In this document: positions 14,070 to 21,039 of the stretch, piece after piece
Layout: each line of letters opens with the position of its first letter
How positions within the stretch are numbered: position 1 is the first letter of the stretch
Assembly: GCA_964423175.1 (NCBI GenBank)
Contig: CAYRDM010000009.1
Coordinates: forward strand, 1 to 21,039
Direction of reading: 5' to 3'
Source: JBGQJN01 sp964423175
GTDB taxonomy: Bacteria > Patescibacteriota > Minisyncoccia > 2-02-FULL-40-12 > IGHO2-01-FULL-4-A
Length of the DNA: 21,039 nt
The notes under the pieces: generated by a model
What the model was told of the DNA's origin: nothing
What the model saw: only the letters and a program-made list of their open reading frames with translations
The model's database searches: none
Program-made: the position numbers and the translations under genes

Positions 14070-15529
14070 TTGAGCTTTTCGGTCAGTATCTGGCCTATTA
14101 TTTGAGGATTTCCTTTGCCTTTTGTAATGGCCATTACCTGACCTACCAAAAATTTAAGGGATTCGACCTTGCCCCTTTTGTAATCTTCCACGGTTCGCTG
14201 GTTTTTATCAAGAACAGTGTCCACAGCCTTTTCTAGTTCGCTAGAATCTGAGATTTGACTAAGATTTTTTGTCGCAGTTATTTGTTCCGGATGTAGTCCT
14301 GTTTCAGCCATTTCTCTGAGGACTATTTTAGCGTTTGTTGAGGAAAGTTTATTGTTAAAAATCATTACCATTAATTCTGCAAAAGATTCTGGTGTTATTT
14401 TAAGACCTGCAATGTCATCTATTTCCATGCCTTGCATTTGGAATAATGGAGGGAATTCTGTGATTACATAGTTTGCTGACAGAGAGTATAATTTGTTTTG
14501 TAAATTATTTGCTGATTTTGATTCTGAGTCTAATTCACTCGCAATTTTTTCGTAGTAGTCTCCTAGGCGTTTTGCAATTGTGAAGACTTCAATCTGGGCA
14601 TCGCTAAGACCGTACTGTTCTTTAAATCTTTTTCTTCTTTGTTCCGGCAGTTCTGGTAAACCTAGTTTTATTTCTTGAATTTGATCTTTACTGAATCTCA
14701 TAGGTGGAAGATCAGGCTCAGGAAAGTATCTATAATCTGCAGAACCTTCTTTCACGCGCTGTTCTACCGTTTCCTGTTTTGTGTCGTCCCAACCTCTAGT
14801 TGTTTGGACTATATCCTCCCCTCTCTCAAGAGCTTCTGTTTGCCTTTTAATTTCATAATCTGCTGCTGAAGATGCATTTTTTATAGAATTTATATTTTTA
14901 ATTTCCACTTTTGTACCAAATTTTTTAGAACCTGCAGGTTTCATTGAAATGTTAACCTCCACTCTCATTTGTCCTTTTTCCATATCTGCATCAGACGCAT
15001 TTAGATATCTCAAAATTAAACGAAGTTCTTTCGCAAATTCTTCTATTTCCATGCCGGAAGTTATGTCAGGGTGTGTCACAAGCTCCATTAATGGAACTCC
15101 TGCTCTATTAAAATCAACTAGAGAATAATCTGATTTACCAGGATGGATCAGCCGACCAGTGTCCTCTTCTATGTGGATCCTCTCTATTCCAATCTTCTTG
15201 GTACCTATAACCAAGAAACCATTTTTACAGAGTGGCAGATCATATTGAGATATTTGGTAACCTTTGGGTAGATCCGGATAGAAATAATTTTTGCGATCAA
15301 ATTTTGAGAAATCAGATATCTCGCAGTTTAAGGCCAAACCCACACCGATCAGTTTTTGTATGGCGAGTTCGTTTGTTACTGGTAATGTTCCCGGGTGACC
15401 CATACAAACAGGACAGACATTAATATTCGGGTGTTTTTCATCCGGATCGTTCAGTGAGTTGCAGAACATTTTGGTCTTGGTTTTTAGTTCTACATGAATC
15501 TCGAGTCCTATTGTTGGCTCATATTTCAT
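14066..15529 (-). CDS. gatB: Aspartyl/glutamyl-tRNA(Asn/Gln) amidotransferase subunit B
   Basis: Part of GatCAB, which turns Glu-tRNA-Gln (and in some species Asp-tRNA-Asn) into the correctly charged tRNA. The 487-residue protein starts YEPTIGLEIHVELKTKTKMF, the family signature. NVCPVCMGHPGTLPVTNE (about 37-54), together with the earlier Cys in MFCNSL, is a likely metal site. YPDLPKGYQISQYDLPLC (about 88-105), HIEEDTGRLIH and VDFNRAGVPLMELVTHPDI follow; ASDADMEKGQMRVEVNIS lies about 178-195. A C-terminal YqeY-like helical domain completes it. Neither gatA nor gatC is in this window. A terminator separates it from thyX upstream, so it should have its own promoter; a -10-like TAAATT ends 6 nt before the ATG but its -35 is poor. 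Confidence 0.97.
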   Translation of the reverse strand: MKYEPTIGLEIHVELKTKTKMFCNSLNDPDEKHPNINVCPVCMGHPGTLPVTNELAIQKLIGVGLALNCEISDFSKFDRKNYFYPDLPKGYQISQYDLPLCKNGFLVIGTKKIGIERIHIEEDTGRLIHPGKSDYSLVDFNRAGVPLMELVTHPDITSGMEIEEFAKELRLILRYLNASDADMEKGQMRVEVNISMKPAGSKKFGTKVEIKNINSIKNASSAADYEIKRQTEALERGEDIVQTTRGWDDTKQETVEQRVKEGSADYRYFPEPDLPPMRFSKDQIQEIKLGLPELPEQRRKRFKEQYGLSDAQIEVFTIAKRLGDYYEKIASELDSESKSANNLQNKLYSLSANYVITEFPPLFQMQGMEIDDIAGLKITPESFAELMVMIFNNKLSSTNAKIVLREMAETGLHPEQITATKNLSQISDSSELEKAVDTVLDKNQRTVEDYKRGKVESLKFLVGQVMAITKGKGNPQIIGQILTEKLK

Positions 15530-15562
15530 AATTCAAATTTATCATGGTTTTTATAAATTAAA

Positions 15563-15581
15563 AAGCCCCATTTTGGGGCTT
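15563..15581 (-). terminator. Terminator of the tmk-thyX unit
   Basis: AAGCCCC-AAAAT-GGGGCTT (read leftward) is followed by TTTAATTT. It starts 5 nt after the thyX stop. Confidence 0.9.
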
Positions 15582-15586
15582 GAGTT

Positions 15587-16846
15587 TTATGATTCTGCCG
15601 GTACGATATTGGGCAGCGCGTCAGCTATTTTGGGGAAGCAACTTTTGAACATCCCCCAAATTATTTGAGCAGGCTCTCTTATTTCTGCCTGGGCGTGTCT
15701 ATCCAGTCTCAAAGAAAAGAAGTTTAGCAGGCCATCTATCGGATAAGTGATAACAACAGGTACGTAGAAACAATAAGGTAGGATCATCGATGCCATTCTT
15801 GGTGCTGTGCCAGCTTCTCTGAGGCGTCCATATCGTTCCTTGCAGTTTCTAATGTGATCGGTAAACGCTTTTTTAATTATATCGTTTTCTTCGTCATTAC
15901 AATTTTCAAAATTGTATTGCATCGGTTTGCCAATTTGTTTTCTGAAATATTCGGGTATGTAGAATTGCGACTTACTTACTATTGAGTCAAAATCTACGTC
16001 TAGTTCGGTTGTTGTTCCTTGACGATGACGTACCCACTGTCTGAAAACGTGTATAGGCATTTTCATCAAGAACGTCATACTTCCGTGGCCCAGTCCCTTG
16101 ATCGGGTTCGGGTAGTCTCTTAAACATGCAAGCATCAAATCTTGGTTTCCAGATGCTTGTAGTAATCTTATTTCACCATGATCAAGAAAATCAGANNNNN
16201 NNNNNNNNNNNNNNNNNNNNNNNNNNNNNNNNNNNNNNNNNNNNNNNNNNNNNNNNNNNNNNNNNNNNNNNNNNNNNNNNNNNNNNNNNNNNNNNAGGCG
16301 TGCCATTTCGTTGGCTATGCCGAAGCCGTCTGGCGCTTTATCAATAAGTTTTTTATATAAGGCTTGAGCTTCTGACTCTGCGTTCCTGAATTCATGTATT
16401 GATTCGCTGGGGATATTCCCGGGCATATAGTATTCGCCATCTATCCTTGAATATCTGCCAGAGAATTCATTGTGAGATCCGAAAAGTCTAAACAACGGCT
16501 GAGCATACATTATGGGTGTGGTTATTTTTAATCGAAAATGAATTCCACCTTCGGCCGGGGTGACATGCCTATTTTGCCAAAGAGCATTGACCATACCCTC
16601 TGACTTCTCATCTACCTCATTATTTTCTCTTCCTGTAGAAACTCTAGCGCTTCTTATGATACTAGGGTCTTGTAGTAAGTCCTCTATGGGCATTGTTACA
16701 GTTCCCGATTGCCCATCTATTAACCAACCGTTATCTTCCTCTTCTGAAGGTACCCTTGCAAAAATACCATCTACTTCTATTTTGGTATGTTTATTTGAGA
16801 ATGTTCTTTGGGGATGAAAGCTAGTTTTTAACGATGCAAGTCCCAT
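15587..16846 (-). CDS. thyX: Tandem flavin-dependent thymidylate synthase (two ThyX domains), interrupted by a sequence gap
   Basis: ThyX makes dTMP from dUMP using FAD, NADPH and methylene-tetrahydrofolate. About 419 codons (usual ThyX 220-260), with 100 Ns after residue 183, appear to hold two copies. Copy 1 (about 60-183) has SARVS, HVTPAE and GSHNEFSGRYS (123-133), plus EMAR just before the gap, but FRLF where the family has FRHR. Copy 2 (after the gap) begins DHGEIRLLQASG, has FRQWVRHRQGTTTELDVDFDS, then MILPYCFY, and LRLDRHAQAEI near its end. It keeps RQWxRHR but has TTTELDVDF instead of SxNExSxRY. AGGAGG precedes the ATG by 9 nt, inside the end of tmk (19-nt overlap). Two separate adjacent genes split in the gap cannot be excluded. 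Confidence 0.85.
   Translation of the reverse strand: MGLASLKTSFHPQRTFSNKHTKIEVDGIFARVPSEEEDNGWLIDGQSGTVTMPIEDLLQDPSIIRSARVSTGRENNEVDEKSEGMVNALWQNRHVTPAEGGIHFRLKITTPIMYAQPLFRLFGSHNEFSGRYSRIDGEYYMPGNIPSESIHEFRNAESEAQALYKKLIDKAPDGFGIANEMARXXXXXXXXXXXXXXXXXXXXXXXXXXXXXXXXXXSDFLDHGEIRLLQASGNQDLMLACLRDYPNPIKGLGHGSMTFLMKMPIHVFRQWVRHRQGTTTELDVDFDSIVSKSQFYIPEYFRKQIGKPMQYNFENCNDEENDIIKKAFTDHIRNCKERYGRLREAGTAPRMASMILPYCFYVPVVITYPIDGLLNFFSLRLDRHAQAEIREPAQIIWGMFKSCFPKIADALPNIVPAES
16196..16295. other. Assembly gap of 100 Ns inside thyX
   Basis: A run of exactly 100 Ns, a common scaffold filler length, so the true size may differ. The reading frame continues in the same phase on both sides if 100 is correct. 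If copy 1 of ThyX is complete, about 60 residues (180 nt) would be expected here rather than 33. Confidence 0.99.
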
Positions 16847-17511
16847 GGTGTCCTACCTCCTTTTTTTATTTTAATAATTTTCTGAATTATTTTTATGACG
16901 TCCTCAGATATTTCTTCCGCAGGTCTATTCGCATCTATTAGATGACAGTTTGGATATCTGTTTGCAAAATGACGGTAGTTTCTTCTGACTCGTTCAAGGT
17001 TTTTGGTAGTTTCAAAACCGTCTAAACTTCTTCCTTTTTCGCGTAGGCGGTTCATCGCGGTCTCTATTTCAAGGTCAAAAATTAGCGCGGCATCAGGCCA
17101 AATAAAATCTTCGCCCAGTATACGCTCATTCATTCCTAAGAGACCTACTATGTGTCCTGGATCTTGAGCTCCGTAACACATTGAAAGCCGATAGCGATCG
17201 CAGAGAACAAGGCGACCTTCTTTTAGATTCGGGATAATAAAGTTACGCAGGCCTTCTTTGCTATCGCATGCATACCATTTTTGTAAGGTTTCGGGATCTC
17301 TTTGATGTAGACCGTCAGGTCCACTGAAGAGATCTTCATAAATTCTTTTTCCCCAGAATCTTTCTTTCCCAGGTTCTTTGGTCAGGCCAAATCCTAGTTC
17401 AGGATTAGATCCCTGTAAGGAAATGAAGGCCAAATCCTTTTGCTTGCTTTTACCGCAACCATCTATTCCTTCAAAAACTATAAATGTTCCAGGATAAGGA
17501 TTAGGTATCAT
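16828..17511 (-). CDS. tmk: Thymidylate kinase
   Basis: Phosphorylates dTMP to dTDP, the step after ThyX. Starting at ATG 17511 (AGGAG 6 nt upstream) the product has 227 residues; a start 11 codons earlier would lie in the preceding terminator stem and is rejected. The P-loop FEGIDGCGKS (about 13-22) and LCDRYRLSMCYGAQDPG (DRY motif) are visible, with FDLEIETAMNRLREKGRSLDGFE (about residues 146-168) as the lid region. It is a little longer than the usual 205-215, with inserts such as GKERFWGKRIYEDLFSGPDG. Its last 19 nt overlap the thyX start, so kinase and synthase are probably made together and act in consecutive steps of dTTP synthesis. Confidence 0.92.
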   Translation of the reverse strand: MIPNPYPGTFIVFEGIDGCGKSKQKDLAFISLQGSNPELGFGLTKEPGKERFWGKRIYEDLFSGPDGLHQRDPETLQKWYACDSKEGLRNFIIPNLKEGRLVLCDRYRLSMCYGAQDPGHIVGLLGMNERILGEDFIWPDAALIFDLEIETAMNRLREKGRSLDGFETTKNLERVRRNYRHFANRYPNCHLIDANRPAEEISEDVIKIIQKIIKIKKGGRTPWDLHR

Positions 17512-17530
17512 GCTGTCTCCTGTTTTTAAA

Positions 17531-17566
17531 AAACTAAAAAGCAAGTTAATGCTTGCTTTTTAGTTT
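17531..17566 (-). terminator. Terminator of secE-nusG-rplK, directly before tmk
   Basis: A perfect 15-bp inverted repeat (17531-17545 with 17552-17566, arm AAACTAAAAAGCAAG) with a 6-nt loop, followed leftward by TTTAAAAA. It ends 20 nt before the tmk ATG. No good promoter was found between it and tmk, so tmk may depend on read-through or on a promoter upstream in 17567-17640. Confidence 0.75.
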
Positions 17567-17640
17567 GAGATAATTCAATTGTCTAGGCAATATTGACCGA
17601 TCGCTTGAGACATTTCATTACTGCATTGGTATTCGCTTTT

Positions 17641-18063
17641 TTATTTTACATCAATTCCCATAGATCTTGCGGTACCTTCGATAATCTTCATCGCAGCCTC
17701 TACGTCATTTGCATTGAGGTCTTTCATTTTCGTTTCTGCGATTTTTCTGACCTGGTCCTTGGTTAGCTTGGCAACCTTTTTTTTGTTTGGTTCCCCGGAG
17801 CCTTTATCTAGGCCGGCAGCTTTACGGAGTAAATATGCCGCCGGTGGAGTTTTGGTGACGAAACTAAATGATCTGTCTTCGTATACCGTGATTTCAAGTG
17901 GGGTTACCTCACCAACTTTATCTTTTGTGGCTTCATTAAATTGGCGTACAAAATCCCCCAGGTTTATACCGTGAGGTCCGAGAGCTGTACCAACTGGAGG
18001 AGCGGGTGTGGCTTTACCACCTTCGATCTGCAGTTTAACAATTGTTTTTACTTTTTTTGCCAT
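17641..18063 (-). CDS. rplK: 50S ribosomal protein uL11
   Basis: uL11 binds the GTPase-associated centre of 23S rRNA and contacts elongation factors. The 140-residue protein has KTIVKLQIEGGKATPAPPVG (about 6-25), ALGPHGINLGDFVRQFNEAT (about 27-46), SFSFVTKTPPAAYLLRKAAG (about 69-88) and ends TARSMGIDVK, all as in the family. It sits 7 nt after nusG. The usual next genes, rplA, rplJ and rplL, are not here; a terminator and tmk follow instead. Confidence 0.97.
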   Translation of the reverse strand: MAKKVKTIVKLQIEGGKATPAPPVGTALGPHGINLGDFVRQFNEATKDKVGEVTPLEITVYEDRSFSFVTKTPPAAYLLRKAAGLDKGSGEPNKKKVAKLTKDQVRKIAETKMKDLNANDVEAAMKIIEGTARSMGIDVK

Positions 18064-18070
18064 GTTGTTT

Positions 18071-18616
18071 TTATATTTTTTTGACTTGTAGGAAGTCTAA
18101 TTCTACTGGGGTTTCTCTGCCGAACATAGTGACCAGTACTTTGATTCTGCCTCTTTCTTCATCAACCTCCGAAACCCTGCCATCAAAGTCTTTGAATGGG
18201 CCGTCGGTTATCTTAACATTATCACCCGCCACCACGTCAAATTTGTATTTGGGTTCGTTTACTCCCATCCTCTTCATTAAAACATCAACCTCTTCTGCAG
18301 AAAGAGGAACTGGAATAACGCCCGAGCCTATAAAACCGGTAACATTTGGAGTGTTTCTTACTATATACCAAGAATCATCGCTGACTACCATTTCAACAAG
18401 AACATAGCCGGCATATAGTTTTTCTTCTATAACTTCTCTTTTGCCGCCTTTGATTTTTATTTTCTTTTCTTTGGGAACTAAAACATTGAAGATCTTGTCT
18501 TCATAACCAAGAGATTCAATACGTTGTTTAAGGTTGCGCATTACATTGTCTTCGTACCCGGAGTATGTGTGAATTGCATACCATCTGCGCTCACCTGTTG
18601 TAACTTGTTTGGGCAT
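18071..18616 (-). CDS. nusG: Transcription termination/antitermination protein NusG
   Basis: NusG binds RNA polymerase through its NGN domain and links it to Rho or the ribosome through its KOW domain. The 181-residue protein has RRWYAIHTYSGYEDNVMRNL (about 10-29), a basic loop (KKIKIKGGKREVIEEKLYAG), GYVLVEMVVSDDSWYIVRNT (about 70-89), TGFIGSGVIP, and the KOW motif GDNVKITDGPFKDFDGRV (about 131-148). It lies 9 nt after secE with no Shine-Dalgarno sequence. Confidence 0.97.
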   Translation of the reverse strand: MPKQVTTGERRWYAIHTYSGYEDNVMRNLKQRIESLGYEDKIFNVLVPKEKKIKIKGGKREVIEEKLYAGYVLVEMVVSDDSWYIVRNTPNVTGFIGSGVIPVPLSAEEVDVLMKRMGVNEPKYKFDVVAGDNVKITDGPFKDFDGRVSEVDEERGRIKVLVTMFGRETPVELDFLQVKKI

Positions 18617-18625
18617 CTTAAGATG

Positions 18626-18811
18626 TTATTTAATTAAAAATTTGTTGAGCATGAAAGAAAACAAAGAGTCCCATCCACTCAAAAATAGAGAAACGGCGAT
18701 ACTCATCAAAATGACCACTAATGTGTATTGAGTGGTTTGTTTTCTAGTAGGCCAGCTTACACGGGCCAATTCGACTTTGACATCTTTTATGAAATCTACG
18801 AATTTGTTCAT
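18626..18811 (-). CDS. secE: Preprotein translocase subunit SecE
   Basis: Small clamp subunit of the SecYEG channel. The 61-residue single-span form has a cytoplasmic amphipathic helix with FIKDVKVELARVSWPTRKQT (about 7-26), the family motif, then one membrane helix (about 30-46, YTLVVILMSIAVSLFLS). It is first in the secE-nusG-rplK operon, with a strong promoter directly after the gyrB stop and a structured leader. No Shine-Dalgarno sequence is visible before the ATG. Confidence 0.95.
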   Translation of the reverse strand: MNKFVDFIKDVKVELARVSWPTRKQTTQYTLVVILMSIAVSLFLSGWDSLFSFMLNKFLIK

Positions 18812-18825
18812 TTTTGGTATTTTAA

Positions 18826-18841
18826 AACCCCCGCAGGGGCT
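18826..18841 (-). promoter_or_regulatory. Terminator-like hairpin in the secE leader
   Basis: AGCCCC-TGCG-GGGGTT followed by TTAAAA lies between the secE promoter and the secE ATG, 14 nt upstream of it. It could be the gyrB terminator placed beyond the overlapping promoter, or an attenuator of the secE operon. Confidence 0.55.
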
Positions 18842-18888
18842 ATACTTTTACTATGTTAAAGTATAGCAGAACACAAGATCCAAGTCAA
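18839..18888 (-). promoter_or_regulatory. Promoter of secE-nusG-rplK with a palindrome over the -10
   Basis: TTGACT (18883-18888) directly follows the gyrB stop; a 17-nt spacer leads to TATACT (18860-18865). The -10 lies inside a perfect 10-bp inverted repeat GCTATACTTT/AAAGTATAGC (18839-18848 with 18858-18867, 9-nt loop). Transcription from this promoter would start inside the loop, so the repeat would act as DNA (an operator) or as RNA only in gyrB read-through. Confidence 0.75.
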
Positions 18889-21003
18889 TTAGATATCTAA
18901 ATTTTTGACGTTTTTGGCGTGTGTCTGAATGAATTTCTTGCGTGGCATGACTTCAGAACCCATGAGTACATCGAAAATTTTGTTTGCTTCCTCGGCATCT
19001 TTTATATTTACCTGAAGCATTACCCTATTTTCCGGATTCATTGTTGTTTCCCAAAGTTGATCCGGATTCATCTCACCGAGACCTTTGTATCTCTGGATGC
19101 TTACTCCGCTTATTTTTATCTCCTCACTATTATCTGGTTCAGAGGCGTTGTTTGCCGCCGGTTCTTTATCAGAGCCATCCAATGCTGAAACTTCCCAACC
19201 ATTTTCTTGCCCTTTTTTCTTAGGTTCTTTAGCTTTCGTTTTTTCATTAGCCACTTTTTGAAGTTCTGCCAGAACTCTCTCTTTTTCGGCGTCGGTATAA
19301 ACGTACTGCACGTTCGTACCTTTTTGAATTCTGTAAAGTGGTGGTTGAGCTATAAAAATATGTCCAGCTTCGATAAGTTGTTTAAAGTATCTATAAAACA
19401 GAGTTAACAAAAGTGCTCTTATGTGCGCACCATCCACATCGGCATCAGTCATTATGACAACTTTGTGGTATCTTAGCTTTGTTAAATCAAATTCCTCCGC
19501 TATGGCGGTGCCTAGAGCTATAACCAGAGCTCTTATTTCCTCAGATGCCAGCATCCTATCAATTCTAGATTTCTCGACATTGAGAATTTTGCCTCTGAGC
19601 GGTAATATCGCCTGGGTTTTACGGTTCCTTCCTTGTTTAGAAGAGCCGCCGGCGCTGTCGCCCTCTACTATAAATAATTCTGATTCAGACGGATCTCTGG
19701 ATGAACAATCTGCTAGCTTACCTGGCAATGTAAAACCCTCAAGGGCGCCTTTGCGGATCACGCTCTCTCTTGCCGCTTTGGCAGCTATCCTAGCCTTTGA
19801 GGCAAGGATAACCTTGGCCATAATCGCTCTGGAATCAGTCGGGTTGCGTTCTAACCAGTCTGACAACTCTGTATTGATAACTGTTTCAACAGCCGTTCTT
19901 GCTTCTGGGGTTCCGAGTTTGGCCTTTGTTTGACCTTCAAATTGAGGTTCCTTGAGTTTTACTGACAAAACCAAGGTCATCCCCTCCCTGACGTCTTCAC
20001 CGCTTAGGTTTTCCTCTTTTTCTTTTAAGAACCCATTTTTGCGTGCGTAGTCGTTTAGAGTTCTGGTTATTGCTGACCTAAAACCAGTGAGGTGCATGCC
20101 ACCTTCAATCGTGTGTACGTTGTTGGCGAAGCTTAATTCTCTGCCTTGTAGTTCGCTTGTATATTGAAGTGCAGCTTCAACAAAGATACCTTGCTGATCC
20201 TTGCCGGTATAAAATATGTTTGGATTAACTTTTTCCGCATGACGGTTAAGGAAGCTTACATACGAAACAATCCCGCCTTCAAAGAAGAAGGTGTAGCTGA
20301 GATGGGTTACGTGTTGCGGGCCTCCTTTTTCGGATTTTTCTATTTTGATTGGCTCTCTCTCATCATCGACGCTTATTTTAATTCCTTTGCTTAGATATGC
20401 TTGCTGGCGTATGTGGTTGATTATCTGTTGCCAGTTAAAATTTATTTCTTTGAATATTTCAGGATCTGGTTGGAAAGTGATTGTTGTTCCAGTCTCATTT
20501 GTTTTGCCAATTTTTTTAACTGCCGCCAATGGTTTTCCCTGTTTATATTCTTGCATGAAGACATCAGGTTTACGTCGGACCTCTGCCCTCAGATAAGTAG
20601 AAAGAGCATTCACGACTGATAAGCCGACTCCATGAAGACCTGTTGATACTTTGTATGAATCACCTCCGAATTTACCTCCGGCATGAAGTTGTGTGGCGGC
20701 GAGTTCAAGCGCTGATTTTTTGCTTTTAGGATGAATGTCGGTTGGAATACCACGACCATTGTCAGAAATTCTAACCATGTTGTCTGGTAAAAGTGAGACT
20801 TCTATTTTGTCGGCATGACCACCGATGGCTTCATCAAGAGAGTTGTCAAATATTTCCCAGATTAAATGATGAAGACCCTCAACACCGGTAGAACCAATAT
20901 ACATACCCGGTCTTTTTCTGACAGGTTCTAAACCTTCTAAGACATGTATGTCTTTGGCTGTATATGAACTTGAATTATTTATTTTTTCTTCGTTTTTAGC
21001 CAT
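18889..21003 (-). CDS. gyrB: DNA gyrase subunit B
   Basis: The ATPase subunit of gyrase, which introduces negative supercoils. The 704-residue protein has a GHKL ATPase domain with EIFDNSLDEAIGG (about 50-62), RISDNGRGIPTDIH (about 73-86) and STGLHGVGLSVVNALS, a transducer domain, and a TOPRIM domain with ELFIVEGDSAGGSSKQGRN and MTDADVDGAHIRALLL. The end, QRYKGLGEMNPDQLWETTMN (637-656) to KNVKNLDI, is typical of GyrB rather than ParE. It is longer than the usual 640 or so because of a low-complexity, charged stretch at about 586-636 (KTKAKEPKKKGQ, EPAANNASEPDNSEE). The ATG has no evident Shine-Dalgarno; only 36 nt of upstream sequence is present, so its promoter cannot be judged. Confidence 0.95.
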   Translation of the reverse strand: MAKNEEKINNSSSYTAKDIHVLEGLEPVRKRPGMYIGSTGVEGLHHLIWEIFDNSLDEAIGGHADKIEVSLLPDNMVRISDNGRGIPTDIHPKSKKSALELAATQLHAGGKFGGDSYKVSTGLHGVGLSVVNALSTYLRAEVRRKPDVFMQEYKQGKPLAAVKKIGKTNETGTTITFQPDPEIFKEINFNWQQIINHIRQQAYLSKGIKISVDDEREPIKIEKSEKGGPQHVTHLSYTFFFEGGIVSYVSFLNRHAEKVNPNIFYTGKDQQGIFVEAALQYTSELQGRELSFANNVHTIEGGMHLTGFRSAITRTLNDYARKNGFLKEKEENLSGEDVREGMTLVLSVKLKEPQFEGQTKAKLGTPEARTAVETVINTELSDWLERNPTDSRAIMAKVILASKARIAAKAARESVIRKGALEGFTLPGKLADCSSRDPSESELFIVEGDSAGGSSKQGRNRKTQAILPLRGKILNVEKSRIDRMLASEEIRALVIALGTAIAEEFDLTKLRYHKVVIMTDADVDGAHIRALLLTLFYRYFKQLIEAGHIFIAQPPLYRIQKGTNVQYVYTDAEKERVLAELQKVANEKTKAKEPKKKGQENGWEVSALDGSDKEPAANNASEPDNSEEIKISGVSIQRYKGLGEMNPDQLWETTMNPENRVMLQVNIKDAEEANKIFDVLMGSEVMPRKKFIQTHAKNVKNLDI

Positions 21004-21039
21004 CTTATTAACTAAACAGACTACCCCTTAAACGGCTTT

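Noticed and set aside
17512..17544. Earlier start for tmk
   Set aside because: It would lie in the terminator stem; ATG 17511 has a good Shine-Dalgarno.
19421..19933. Rightward open frame of 170 codons
   Set aside because: Antisense to the conserved TOPRIM region of gyrB, with no start signal or family resemblance.

Overview
The window looks like a scaffold from an uncultivated bacterium of the Patescibacteria (Candidate Phyla Radiation), probably near the Parcubacteria. I infer this from the 5' half of a 16S rRNA gene with CPR-like sequence, from short housekeeping proteins, from AT-rich DNA, and from a 100-N scaffold gap typical of metagenome assemblies. No database search was possible, so the placement is provisional.

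Layout: 1-700 is the 5' part of a leftward 16S rRNA gene, with its promoter and a structured leader at about 703-967. From 976 to 3391 there is a leftward block: two unknown small proteins, trmD, a KH-domain RNA-binding protein (khpA) preceded by a possible 24-codon leader peptide, and rpsP. Two rightward orphan genes (3521-4229), each with its own promoter and terminator, interrupt the leftward series, which resumes with rnc, nusB and rpmF (4277-5784). Rightward from 5942 come a secreted trypsin-like protease with an unusual C-terminal domain, dnaE and a short threonyl-tRNA synthetase. A membrane protein (leftward) and miaA (rightward) diverge at 12.85 kb. From 13.8 kb to the end everything is leftward: a small unknown gene coupled to gatB, a double-domain flavin-dependent thymidylate synthase (thyX) coupled to tmk, then rplK, nusG, secE and gyrB.

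How the genes fit together: most are core information processing, namely tRNA modification and charging (trmD, miaA, thrS, gatB), ribosome and rRNA functions (16S, rpsP, rpmF, rplK, rnc, nusB, nusG), secretion (secE), and DNA replication with its thymidylate supply (dnaE, gyrB, thyX-tmk).

The most striking item is thyX. It appears to encode two ThyX domains in tandem, and each domain has lost a different half of the active-site signature. The N-terminal domain keeps the S-x-N-E-x-S-x-R-Y half and the C-terminal domain keeps the R-H-R half. This predicts one obligate composite active site per pair of domains.

Other notable points are a ThrRS without editing domains and a recurring promoter architecture. 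Several housekeeping genes have a -10 hexamer ending exactly 6 nt before the ATG, which suggests leaderless mRNAs, while accessory genes and tmk-thyX carry Shine-Dalgarno sequences. There are also structured leaders before trmD, rnc and secE, and a protease that may have been acquired by transfer.
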